NCBI GenBank assembly: GCA_946621045.1 | Contig: CAMOOA010000020.1 | Span: 1 to 13,662 of the forward strand | DNA: 13,662 nucleotides | Reading direction: 5' to 3' | From: an uncultured Erysipelotrichaceae bacterium | GTDB lineage: Bacteria; Bacillota_I; Bacilli_A; Erysipelotrichales; Erysipelotrichaceae | Shown: piece by piece, positions 1 through 6,849 of the stretch | Layout of the letters: the number at the start of each line of letters is the position of its first letter | Position numbering within the stretch: the first letter of the stretch is position 1 | Notes under the pieces: generated by a model | Seen by the model: the letters and a program-made list of their open reading frames with translations, nothing else | Database searches by the model: none | Told to the model about the DNA's origin: nothing | Program-made: the position numbers and the translations under genes

Positions 1-844
1 TCGAAGAATCGATGATCCGTGTCATCCGCACAAAGTAACCGTTTGCCCGCATGACCTCGCTCGCATTTCTGAGCAGATGCGGGCTTTTTGTTATGCCGAA
101 GACCGTGCTTCCGCTTCCCGACATGAGCGCGCCGTCAAAGCCGAGATCCAGCATGGTCTCCTTTACTTCCCGGATCTCTTCCACGAGATCCAGCGATACC
201 TTTTCCAGGGAGTTGCCGAGCCGGGAAATCATCCCTTCATAATCCCCCGCTTCCAGGGCTGCCTTCATGCCGTCGACGTCCGGATGTTCAATCGTGTTGA
301 AATCCAGTCCGCCGAATGCCGCCTTTGTGCTGACGCCCCTCCTCGGTTTTACCAGCAGGATGCCGAATTCTGCCGGACATTCAAAAGGCGTCAGGATCTC
401 GCCGATGCCTTCGACCAGAGCCGGACGGTTCACCAGGCAGAACGGTACGTCCGCGCCGACCTCCTTGGCGATATCGATCAGTTCCTGATACGGAAGGTTC
501 AGATGAAGCAGGCGGTTGATAATGCGGATCGCCGCAGCCGCATCCGCGCTGCCTCCCGCAAGCCCGGCCTGGGTCGGGATATGTTTCAGCAGTGTGCAGG
601 CAAAATTCTGTGTGAAGCCGCACTTCTCCTGCATGACATGGATCGCCTTGATCACCGTGTTTTTGTCATTGACCGGAAGATAGGAGCGGTTCAGCGTCAT
701 CGTTGTCTCCTCTGCCGGCACAAGTTCCACCACATCATAGAAATCCACCGGAACCATGATCATCCGAAGATCATGATAGCCGTCTTCCCTGCGCCGGACG
801 ACGTCCAGGCAGAGATTGATTTTCGCATAGGCTCTTTCTCTCAT
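1..844 (-). CDS. ispE: 4-diphosphocytidyl-2-C-methyl-D-erythritol kinase IspE, 3' end cut by the window
   Basis: GHMP-family kinase that phosphorylates the 2-hydroxyl of CDP-methylerythritol with ATP, the fourth step of the MEP (non-mevalonate) isoprenoid pathway in the cytoplasm. I translated 281 codons from the ATG at 844 with no stop before the edge. Family members are about 280-290 aa, so only a few C-terminal residues should be missing. The AKIN segment (residues 7-10) holds the presumed catalytic Lys8. The glycine-rich ATP loop GLAGGSADA is at 94-102. ADVPF at 131-135 holds the presumed catalytic Asp132, and the C-terminal GHMP motif SGSGSTVFG is at 242-250. The start overlaps the rsmA stop by one base (TAATG), with GAGG about 8 bases upstream inside rsmA. 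It is the last gene seen of the mnmE-tatD-rnmV-rsmA-ispE run and has no promoter of its own that I can see. Confidence 0.95.
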   Translation of the reverse strand, partial: MRERAYAKINLCLDVVRRREDGYHDLRMIMVPVDFYDVVELVPAEETTMTLNRSYLPVNDKNTVIKAIHVMQEKCGFTQNFACTLLKHIPTQAGLAGGSADAAAAIRIINRLLHLNLPYQELIDIAKEVGADVPFCLVNRPALVEGIGEILTPFECPAEFGILLVKPRRGVSTKAAFGGLDFNTIEHPDVDGMKAALEAGDYEGMISRLGNSLEKVSLDLVEEIREVKETMLDLGFDGALMSGSGSTVFGITKSPHLLRNASEVMRANGYFVRMTRIIDSS

Positions 845-1695
845 TATCCGTTCCTCTTTCGATATGCATCATACAATGCATGAAATGCACTGACATCCAG
901 TTCCTGTGCACGCACGCCGCTTTCCAGTCCCGCTTCCTGCAGGATATCCTGTGCAATCTCGCCGCTTCCGGTATACTCCTTCAGGTTGTTGTACAGCGTC
1001 TTGCGCCGCTGCTGGAAGGACGCGCGGATCAGCGCGAAGAATTCCGGATCCGCCGTGAATTCCGGCTTCCGGTGAAACTGCACGATCGCGCTGTCCACAT
1101 TCGGCGCCGGCGAAAATGCCGTGCGGGGAACCGTAAACAGCTTCTTTACATCATACAGGCACTGCGCTTCCACACTCAGGGCACTGTAGTCCGCCGTGCA
1201 CGGTTTTGCGCTGAAACGGTCTGCGACTTCCTTCTGAATCATGACGGTGATGTATTCAATATCCTTCGGTCCTTCAAACAGTCTGAACAGGATCGGACTG
1301 GTCACGTAGTACGGCAGGTTTGCGCATACACTGACGCCGCCGTACGTATTCTTCAGTTCACGGACCGACGCATCCAGGTCGCATTCCAGAAAGTCCTGCA
1401 GGATGATTTCAATATTGTTGTACTCCTTCAGCTCCTCGCGAAGCACCGGAAGAAGACGCTCATCCACTTCATAGCTGCGCACATGCGCAGAGCGCAGCGC
1501 CAGCTGTTCCGTCAGGGAGCCGATGCCCGGCCCGATCTCAATGACAGCCTGCCCGCAATGGGAAGCTTCCGCAGCTCTTGCGACGACCGAGACATCAATC
1601 AGAAAATTCTGGCCGAAGTTTTTCTTCGCCCGCAGGTGATACGTATTCAGAATTTCTCTTGTCCGCGCAACACTTGCGATCGGTCGTTTTTCCAT
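844..1695 (-). CDS. rsmA: 16S rRNA adenine(1518/1519) dimethyltransferase RsmA (KsgA)
   Basis: SAM-dependent enzyme that dimethylates two adjacent adenines in the 3'-terminal hairpin of 16S rRNA during 30S maturation; its loss gives kasugamycin resistance. About 283 aa, a normal length. The N-terminal signature KNFGQNFL lies near residues 25-32, the SAM-binding EIGPGIGSLT near 53-62, and the catalytic NLPYYVTSPI (motif IV) near 126-135. FSPAPNVDSA near 194-203 belongs to the family's conserved later region. I chose the ATG at 1695, which overlaps the rnmV stop as TGATG and has GGAG about 8 bases upstream. A GTG at 1698 in the same frame would add one residue and cannot be excluded. The rnmV-rsmA pairing is common in Bacillota, and the one-base overlaps on both sides imply translational coupling. 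Confidence 0.96.
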   Translation of the reverse strand: MEKRPIASVARTREILNTYHLRAKKNFGQNFLIDVSVVARAAEASHCGQAVIEIGPGIGSLTEQLALRSAHVRSYEVDERLLPVLREELKEYNNIEIILQDFLECDLDASVRELKNTYGGVSVCANLPYYVTSPILFRLFEGPKDIEYITVMIQKEVADRFSAKPCTADYSALSVEAQCLYDVKKLFTVPRTAFSPAPNVDSAIVQFHRKPEFTADPEFFALIRASFQQRRKTLYNNLKEYTGSGEIAQDILQEAGLESGVRAQELDVSAFHALYDAYRKRNG

Positions 1696-2234
1696 CACTT
1701 CTTCTCCAGTATTTCCCTTACCTGTTCCGCCGTAATGCGGCGGCGGGCCAGAATCGTCCGCAGATATTTTGCGTTGCCTTCCCCCAGATGAAACGCCCGG
1801 GATACCAGCCGGCGCTTCTCTGCGCTGTCAGGCTGTCCGGCAAGGCCGAGCTCATAAAACTCTGCCGGACTGATTTCCCTTCCGTCCGGTTTTTCCAGAA
1901 CGGTCGCACACGCAAGCGCCTCTTTCAATGCCGCAAAGGAGGCATGTTCGACGCCGACCTTGTGTTTCGTGCGGGCATCCGCCTTCATGACGAATGCATG
2001 CATGCAATCCGGGACCTCCGCCTCTATCTTTGCCCGGATCATCTTACCCGGACCGTCCGGATCGGTAAAGACAATAATGCCGGTCCGTTCCGCGGCTTCT
2101 CTGATTCTCTTCATCACCGCATCATCGATGCCCATTCCGCCGGTGACGATCGTCTCACAGTCAAAATACTTTTTCAGGTGCGCGCTGTCATGCATTCCCT
2201 CGACAACGATCACCTCTTTGATATACGGCTTCAT
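1695..2234 (-). CDS. rnmV: Ribonuclease M5 (Toprim-domain 5S rRNA maturase)
   Basis: Endonuclease that trims 5S rRNA precursors at both ends, a step specific to low-GC Gram-positives. The chosen product is 179 aa, close to the roughly 185 aa of Bacillus RNase M5. The Toprim fold is evident: VVEGMHD near residue 10 with the conserved Glu12, and FTDPDGPG near 56-63 with Asp58 and Asp60, expected to bind metal. GVEHA near 94-98 is also typical. The frame is open further upstream to 2306, but the homologous N-terminus (KPYIKEVIVVEG) begins at the ATG at 2234. That ATG overlaps the tatD stop as ATGA and has GGAG five bases upstream, so the longer start is rejected. The C-terminal half is basic (ILARRR and similar), as expected of an RNA-binding part. 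Confidence 0.94.
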   Translation of the reverse strand: MKPYIKEVIVVEGMHDSAHLKKYFDCETIVTGGMGIDDAVMKRIREAAERTGIIVFTDPDGPGKMIRAKIEAEVPDCMHAFVMKADARTKHKVGVEHASFAALKEALACATVLEKPDGREISPAEFYELGLAGQPDSAEKRRLVSRAFHLGEGNAKYLRTILARRRITAEQVREILEKK

Positions 2235-3010
2235 CGCATCTCCAGGAAGCGCTGCCAGTTGTTCACAATCAGCGGCGCCAGTTCGCTGACTTCCATATTC
2301 CGGCATTCCGCCATGCGGGCGACAATATAGGGAATATTCCCCGGCTCATTGCGGGTGCCCCGCACCGGCTCGGGCGCCATGTACGGGCTGTCGGTTTCCG
2401 AAAGCAGATAGTTTACATCCATGGAGGAAACGACTTCTCTGGCATGCCGGGCATTTTTGAAGGTCACCGGACCGCCGAGCGAAAGATAATACCCGAGTTT
2501 TACGAACTCCCTGCCCATTTCCGCACTGCCGGAAAAGGAATGCATGAGTCCGTGACAGCGGTGTTCCTTCATGATATCGAAGGTATCCTGCATGGCATCG
2601 CGGCTGTGCACGCAGACCGGCTTGTGCAGTTCATTGGCCAGATGAATCTGTTCGATGAACAGCTCCCGCTGCTTTGCGCGCATTGCGTCATCTTTTTCCC
2701 AGTAGTAATCAAGGCCGATCTCACCGACACACGTGCAGCGCGGATCGCGCATGACACGGTAAAATTCTTCTTTCTTCTCCGGTGTCAGGTCATTGACATC
2801 GGTCGGAAAGATTCCGCAGCTGACTTTGATGTGAGCGGGGTCGGTTCCGGCATAGTCCATTGCGCGGTATGCCTCCTCTGTCGAAGTGCACATGATGTTG
2901 ATCAGGTTCACACCCTTACCCTTTGCGCGCTGTATCATTTCCATGCGGTCTTCGTCAAAGTCATCGCTGAAGACATGCGCATGGCTGTCGAGATAAATCA
3001 AACTGTCCAT
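2231..3010 (-). CDS. tatD: TatD-family metal-dependent hydrolase (DNase)
   Basis: TIM-barrel metallohydrolase of the TatD/YcfH group; characterised members are Mg-dependent 3'-5' exonucleases acting on DNA and RNA, though the role of this copy is inferred. It is 259 aa, the usual length. Likely metal ligands are in place: DSHAH at 8-12 (His10, His12), GEIGLDYYW at 96-104 (Glu97), VHSRDA at 134-139 (His135), HSFSG at 157-161 (His157), and ETDSPY at 205-210 (Asp207), followed by the family's PEPVRGTRNEPGNI region. The start lies six bases after the mnmE stop with a weak GGAAAG-like ribosome site. Its stop overlaps the rnmV start. The tatD-rnmV-rsmA order also occurs in Bacillus subtilis. Confidence 0.94.
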   Translation of the reverse strand: MDSLIYLDSHAHVFSDDFDEDRMEMIQRAKGKGVNLINIMCTSTEEAYRAMDYAGTDPAHIKVSCGIFPTDVNDLTPEKKEEFYRVMRDPRCTCVGEIGLDYYWEKDDAMRAKQRELFIEQIHLANELHKPVCVHSRDAMQDTFDIMKEHRCHGLMHSFSGSAEMGREFVKLGYYLSLGGPVTFKNARHAREVVSSMDVNYLLSETDSPYMAPEPVRGTRNEPGNIPYIVARMAECRNMEVSELAPLIVNNWQRFLEMR

Positions 3011-3016
3011 TGTCTG

Positions 3017-4336
3017 TTACTTTCCAAGGCAGAACCGGCTGAATATTTCATCCAGCAGATCCTCTCTGCCTGCTTCTCCTGTTATTTCCTTTAATGCATA
3101 CCATGCATTATGCAGATCCACCGTCACAAGGTCGATCTCATCGCCTGCCTCAAGCGATGCCTCCACCGCTTCCATATAGCCCTTTGCCTGAATCGCAAGG
3201 CCGATCTGCCGTTCGTTGTTCAGCGTCTCTTCCTTCGCCGCAAGCAGGCCGTCCGCATACATGGAGCGGATTCTTTCCAGCAGCGGTTCGATATCGTGAT
3301 TCAGTGCGGAAACCGACAGTTCGCCCGGAATCTCCGTCTGATCGTTCTTGTTGTATACGACAATGCGGGACATGCCTTCCGTGCGGTCCAGCAGCTTCCG
3401 GTCTTCGTCCGTAATGCCGGCCGTCGCATCGATCACCACAATGACAAGATCTGCCTGTTCGAGCGCACGGATGGATTTTTCAATGCCGATCTGCTCGATC
3501 GAGTCCCCCGCCTCATGGATGCCTGCGGTATCGATCAGATTCAGCGTCAGATCATCGATATGCACGGTTCCTTCCACAAGATCTCTTGTGGTGCCCGCAA
3601 TATCCGTAACAATCGCCTTGTCTTCCTCAATCAGTGCATTAAGCAGAGAGGATTTTCCGACATTGGGCCGTCCGAGAATGACGGTATTGAGGCCGCTTCT
3701 GACATTGACCGCAGCCTGTGCTTTCCGGATCAGCGCATCGATTTCCCCGATCCACTGTTTTACACGGGGCAGAAGTTCTTCTTCGGTCAGCTGGTGCACA
3801 TCATCATATTCGGGATAATCGATATTCACCTCGATCATCGCAACGATCTGACTCAGGGAATCCACCAGCGGCTCCAGCAGCTTCCGGACACTTCCCTTCA
3901 GTCCGTGCACGGCGGACTTCGCATTGACTTCATCCGCCGCCTTTACAAGATCATTCACCGACTCCGCCTGCGAAAGATCCATCTTGCCGTTGAGGAATGC
4001 ACGCTCGGTAAATTCGCCGCGGCGTGCCAGGCGGGCGCCTGCGCCGAGAACGAGCGACAGAACCCTGCCCGTCACATACCGGCCGCCGTGTCCGCTGATC
4101 TCAGCCATATTCTCTCCGGTGTAGGAGCGCGGCGCGCGGAAGACGCTGACCAGCACTTCATCGACGATCTCATCGCCGTCTCTGATTTCCCCGTAATGGA
4201 GGGAATATCCGGGCGCGTTTAAAAGATCCTTCGAGAAGATCCGGTTCACACAGGTGATTGCTTCTTCGCCGCTCACCCGGATCACTGATAATGCGCCGCC
4301 CTGGGCAGTCGCGATCGCCGCAATGGTTTCATTCAT
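3017..4336 (-). CDS. mnmE: tRNA uridine-5-carboxymethylaminomethyl synthesis GTPase MnmE
   Basis: Works with MnmG to modify the wobble uridine (position 34) of certain tRNAs, using GTP, folate-derived carbon and FAD on the partner. It is 439 aa, slightly short of the usual 450-460. The N-terminal TrmE domain starts with TIAAIATAQGGALSVIRVSG, the standard opening. The inserted G domain carries GRPNVGKS (222-229), TDIAGTTRD (244-252), DTAG (269-272) and NKND (329-332). The C-terminus is FCLGK (435-439), a conservative change from the usual FCIGK that keeps the essential Cys. An in-frame TAA only six bases before the ATG at 4336 fixes the start. There is no ribosome site, and a -10-like hexamer lies just upstream (separate entry). 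First gene of the housekeeping operon. Confidence 0.97.
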   Translation of the reverse strand: MNETIAAIATAQGGALSVIRVSGEEAITCVNRIFSKDLLNAPGYSLHYGEIRDGDEIVDEVLVSVFRAPRSYTGENMAEISGHGGRYVTGRVLSLVLGAGARLARRGEFTERAFLNGKMDLSQAESVNDLVKAADEVNAKSAVHGLKGSVRKLLEPLVDSLSQIVAMIEVNIDYPEYDDVHQLTEEELLPRVKQWIGEIDALIRKAQAAVNVRSGLNTVILGRPNVGKSSLLNALIEEDKAIVTDIAGTTRDLVEGTVHIDDLTLNLIDTAGIHEAGDSIEQIGIEKSIRALEQADLVIVVIDATAGITDEDRKLLDRTEGMSRIVVYNKNDQTEIPGELSVSALNHDIEPLLERIRSMYADGLLAAKEETLNNERQIGLAIQAKGYMEAVEASLEAGDEIDLVTVDLHNAWYALKEITGEAGREDLLDEIFSRFCLGK

Positions 4337-4343
4337 CGGTTAA

Positions 4344-4352
4344 AGTTTAGCA
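4344..4352 (-). promoter_or_regulatory. Extended -10 element, candidate promoter of mnmE
   Basis: On the minus strand TGC-TAAACT gives an extended -10 (TGn plus a hexamer matching TATAAT at 4 of 6). Its last base is 8 bases from the A of the mnmE ATG, which places the expected transcription start at about 4337-4336. I see no good -35. It lies after the terminator of the preceding lipoprotein gene, so a promoter is needed somewhere in 4337-4390. The assignment is inference. Confidence 0.45.
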
Positions 4353-4390
4353 CAAGTGCCGCGCTGCCGGAGACAGAGCGGGACATGGAT

Positions 4391-4422
4391 TTAAAAAGGC
4401 TGTACAGTCTGTCCGTACAGCC
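4391..4422 (-). terminator. Rho-independent terminator after the lipoprotein gene
   Basis: Perfect 8-bp stem (GGCTGTAC with GTACAGCC, 4415-4422 and 4398-4405) with a 9-base loop, followed on the minus strand by TTTTTAAA. It sits 29 bases after the lipoprotein stop and before mnmE, separating the two transcription units. Confidence 0.85.
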
Positions 4423-4450
4423 GGTGGAAATCTGAATTCCAAACGCAGGA

Positions 4451-4921
4451 TTACTGCGCTGCGGAGATGTATTCGAATACCATTCCGTCCGCAATATGTT
4501 CCTGATCTTCTTCCCAGGTCAGGGTGTTGTTTTCCACGTTGAAGATAAAGGTGCCGTGTCCTCCGGTATAGACTTCCTCTTCACTCGTGATCTTGCCGTC
4601 GGAACCGTAAACGACATTCTTCTTGACGCCGTCCTGGTAGTATACGGAATGATTCTCCGTATCGAAGGTTCCGCTCATTGTCCACTCCGCGGACTCGGAG
4701 GCACTGCTGCCCCAATGCACGCTGATCCGTGCGCCGTCCGTTCCGTCTGCCTCGACATGCACACTGCAGCGGTCGGCCTGATAGTCTCCGACCACATTCA
4801 TGACGGGATTCTGTCCGTCCCCGCCGGCAGTGCCTGCCGGTGCTTCGGCCGGTTTGGATCCGCAGGCCGCAATTGTGCAGCCGAGAACCGCTGCCGCAAG
4901 AATCTTCGTTAACTGTTTCAT
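4451..4921 (-). CDS. Small surface lipoprotein of unknown function
   Basis: 156-aa predicted lipoprotein. The signal peptide is Met-Lys, then a hydrophobic stretch, with a lipobox ending IAAC at Cys20, so the mature protein should be lipid-anchored on the outer face of the membrane. A short Gly/Ala/Pro linker (about 21-40) leads into a single compact domain (about 43-154) that looks beta-rich. It carries WGSSASESAEWTMSGTFD around 70-87, then Gly-, Tyr- and Trp-containing strands. I have an impression that similar small domains recur in lipoproteins of gut Bacillota, but I know no function. The start is supported by AGGAGG nine bases upstream and by a TATAAT at 4949-4954. A strong terminator follows, so it is probably monocistronic, though readthrough from the phosphatase gene 49 bases upstream is possible. 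Confidence 0.85.
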   Translation of the reverse strand: MKQLTKILAAAVLGCTIAACGSKPAEAPAGTAGGDGQNPVMNVVGDYQADRCSVHVEADGTDGARISVHWGSSASESAEWTMSGTFDTENHSVYYQDGVKKNVVYGSDGKITSEEEVYTGGHGTFIFNVENNTLTWEEDQEHIADGMVFEYISAAQ

Positions 4922-4948
4922 GGTTTCTTTCCTCCTGATTCCATCATT

Positions 4949-4954
4949 ATTATA
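4949..4954 (-). promoter_or_regulatory. -10 element (TATAAT) of the lipoprotein gene
   Basis: A perfect TATAAT on the minus strand lies 27 bases before the ATG at 4921, just after the phosphatase stop. It predicts a leader of about 21 bases that includes the AGGAGG site. No convincing -35 is visible at 16-19 bases, where the phosphatase 3' end occupies the sequence. Confidence 0.5.
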
Positions 4955-4970
4955 CGAACGGAATGCGGAA

Positions 4971-6290
4971 TTACCTCACGCCGGTATCCGGCACGGCTCC
5001 CGTTGTGACAATGCCGTATTCCTGTTTCAGTTCGTCATAGCGCCTGATTGCCTCATCGAAGCGTTCTTCCAGCCGGTCCAGCGGAACCAGACCGTATTCA
5101 TCGGCTTCCATATCCGCAAAGCGCAGGGTCACCGACATCGGCGGATTGTCCGGTGTAAGCAGCGGCATCGTGCGAAGCTGTTCCGTGCTCTGATAGACGA
5201 GACGGACCCGGGCATATTCCTTTCCTGCAGGATCTCGGTATTTCTCAAAGACCATCTTTGCGCCGATCGGCGTATCGGATTCAATTGCGCCGGGAAGCTC
5301 GTATTCTTCTGTCCGGAGTGAAGCCATCACACTGGCCAGATTGGAGTCATGTCCGCACAGGAAGGTGAACTTTCTGCCCGAATGGTTCAGCTCCTTCTGA
5401 ATCTCCTGCAGTAAGGGATGCGCGACATTCGGCGCAATCAGCGGCGTCGTATAAAGCACGTCCACATAGGCATCCTTGATTTCGGAGATGTCCTTCCACT
5501 GTTCTTCCGTAAGATCATTTCCGAAGGCAGCCTTCTTTGCGTCGGGTTCTTCATAATACTGCAGAACCAGCGCATCACTGATCGAGGTCGCCTGTCTCAG
5601 GGAGCCTTTCGTACCGGGCTCCGCATTTTCCTTCAGCACGAATTCCATATCATCGGTTCTGAAATCCGTGAGTTCGCCGCTCTGATATCCTTTGGATTCC
5701 GTATAGTCAATCACATCACTGAGCAGGGCATACTCCTCACTGAGGTCCGTAAGGGATTCCTGCATCTGTTTTTCCGCGTCTTCCGCATAGGCCTCATTCA
5801 CAAAGGTCAGCTGCGGCGTGAATACCGGATCCATTTTGTCATATTCCTGATGGGTCTCAATGGAAATGTTTCCGACCGGCAGAAAGCCGCCGCCGAAGTA
5901 TTCCGAGGTTGCGATCGTGCGCTGTTTGGCGTTGGCGTAGAAGCGCACTTCCTCTCCCTGCGGCCGCCAGTTTTCCGGAATGAACTCCCTGTTTTCCAGC
6001 CATTTGCGGAAATACTGTCCCATCTCGGTTTCAAGGGTACCGCCCCGCAGGGATAGTTCGCTGGCATTGGAGGACCACTCCGTCCATGTATGCGGGGTTG
6101 CGATGTCGACCGCCGAGCCCTCCGTGGACAGCGGTGCCCGGATATTGTGGCGGCTGAGGATCACCACCTGTTCAAGCGTGTAGTCATCCGGCACTTCGGT
6201 TTCTTCCGCCTTCAGCGGAAGGATATAAACAGACAGACTGCCCAGCAGGAATACCAGGGTGAGCAGGATGCGGGTATAACAATGTTTCAT
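4971..6290 (-). CDS. Secreted histidine acid phosphatase, glucose-1-phosphatase (Agp)-like
   Basis: Histidine-phosphatase (branch 2) enzyme predicted to hydrolyse sugar phosphates or similar monoesters outside the cell. Numbering is from the ATG at 6290 (439 aa). The signal peptide is a basic start then a hydrophobic run at about 9-25, with likely cleavage after LKA near 28. RHNIRAP at 47-53 holds the phosphohistidine, and GHD at 313-315 holds the proton donor. The N in RHN (not RHG) and the stretches YANAKQRTIAT, KMDPVF, GHDSNLAS, TPIGAKMVF and YQSTEQLR resemble, from memory, E. coli Agp more than the AppA phytase. In-frame ATGs at 6308 and 6356 exist. I prefer 6290 because it starts four bases after the preceding stop, has a site resembling AGGAGGTGATC (9 of 11) overlapping that stop, and gives a clean signal peptide. 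Third gene of the 8034-4971 cassette. Substrate is unproven. Confidence 0.88.
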   Translation of the reverse strand: MKHCYTRILLTLVFLLGSLSVYILPLKAEETEVPDDYTLEQVVILSRHNIRAPLSTEGSAVDIATPHTWTEWSSNASELSLRGGTLETEMGQYFRKWLENREFIPENWRPQGEEVRFYANAKQRTIATSEYFGGGFLPVGNISIETHQEYDKMDPVFTPQLTFVNEAYAEDAEKQMQESLTDLSEEYALLSDVIDYTESKGYQSGELTDFRTDDMEFVLKENAEPGTKGSLRQATSISDALVLQYYEEPDAKKAAFGNDLTEEQWKDISEIKDAYVDVLYTTPLIAPNVAHPLLQEIQKELNHSGRKFTFLCGHDSNLASVMASLRTEEYELPGAIESDTPIGAKMVFEKYRDPAGKEYARVRLVYQSTEQLRTMPLLTPDNPPMSVTLRFADMEADEYGLVPLDRLEERFDEAIRRYDELKQEYGIVTTGAVPDTGVR

Positions 6291-6294
6291 CTGA

Positions 6295-6843
6295 TCACTT
6301 CTTTTCATTACGGTACGGGTCAATGGAATGCAATGTTCCCGGACCGGACGGCGCAATGCCGTTTACGGTAAGGGAAGGATTCTTTTTAAGCAGAAACTGC
6401 GCCACACGGGCAGCCTGATCCTTCAGTGCCATCTCCACCGGCAGGGTTCCCTGTGAGGTTTCGAGGTTCAGAAACAGCTTTCCGCGGTTTGTCTCTTCAA
6501 AGGTTACCGTCTGAATGTCTTCATACTTCAGGTCAAAGACGTTTCCTGTCTTGTATCCCAGCATTCTCTCTTCCAGAAAGAACGCCGTTCCGATCATGAC
6601 CGCCTTCTCAAAATCACCGAGATCTTTCACCTTCTTCAGCTGCCGGGAGACGAGGAACTTCTCGCGGTAGTAGACAACCATGACCGCAAAGAGCACGAGG
6701 CCGATTGCGATGCCGATATAACGCATGGTGCCGTTTCCCGACATCGTATAGAGAAAGGCGAAGACGAATACGCCGAGCGCCAGTCCGGGCAGTGCGAAGA
6801 CATACTTCGAGGAGACATAGGACTGAATATAACGCTTTACCAT
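6295..6843 (-). CDS. Unrecognised membrane protein, two TM helices plus PH-like soluble domain
   Basis: 182 aa, not recognised. Two hydrophobic helices lie close together near the N-terminus (about 16-33 and 41-58), joined by a short loop. A basic region (YREKFLVSRQLKKVK, about 59-73) follows, then a soluble domain (about 75-155) of alternating strands ending in a helix (LKDQAARVAQFLLKK). By positive-inside logic the C-terminal domain is cytoplasmic. The TM-hairpin plus strand-rich layout resembles bacterial PH-domain membrane proteins of the YcxB kind, but this is an architecture-level impression only. Six bases separate it from the gene before and four from the phosphatase after. Its ribosome site, AGGGGTGATC, overlaps the upstream stop, which implies co-translation with the 394-aa protein. 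Confidence 0.8.
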   Translation of the reverse strand: MVKRYIQSYVSSKYVFALPGLALGVFVFAFLYTMSGNGTMRYIGIAIGLVLFAVMVVYYREKFLVSRQLKKVKDLGDFEKAVMIGTAFFLEERMLGYKTGNVFDLKYEDIQTVTFEETNRGKLFLNLETSQGTLPVEMALKDQAARVAQFLLKKNPSLTVNGIAPSGPGTLHSIDPYRNEKK

Positions 6844-6849
6844 ATCCGA

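Noticed and set aside
77..883. Long open frame on the plus strand opposite ispE
   Set aside because: It is antisense to a clear ispE, its product has no recognisable domain, and it is rich in His, Arg and Phe as expected of an antisense shadow.
880..1791. 303-codon plus-strand frame opposite rsmA
   Set aside because: rsmA on the other strand has every family motif; this product is a composition artefact with no motif or ribosome site.
2235..2306. Upstream extension of the RNase M5 frame
   Set aside because: It overlaps tatD coding sequence, has no homology, and the ATG at 2234 has the ribosome site and the family N-terminus.
3093..3109. Inverted repeat AATGCAT-ACC-ATGCATT within mnmE
   Set aside because: It lies in conserved coding sequence near the MnmE C-terminus, and ATGCAT strings occur elsewhere in the window; no role is indicated.
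3110..4222. 370-codon plus-strand frame opposite mnmE
   Set aside because: Antisense to MnmE, whose G motifs are intact; no domain in the shadow product.
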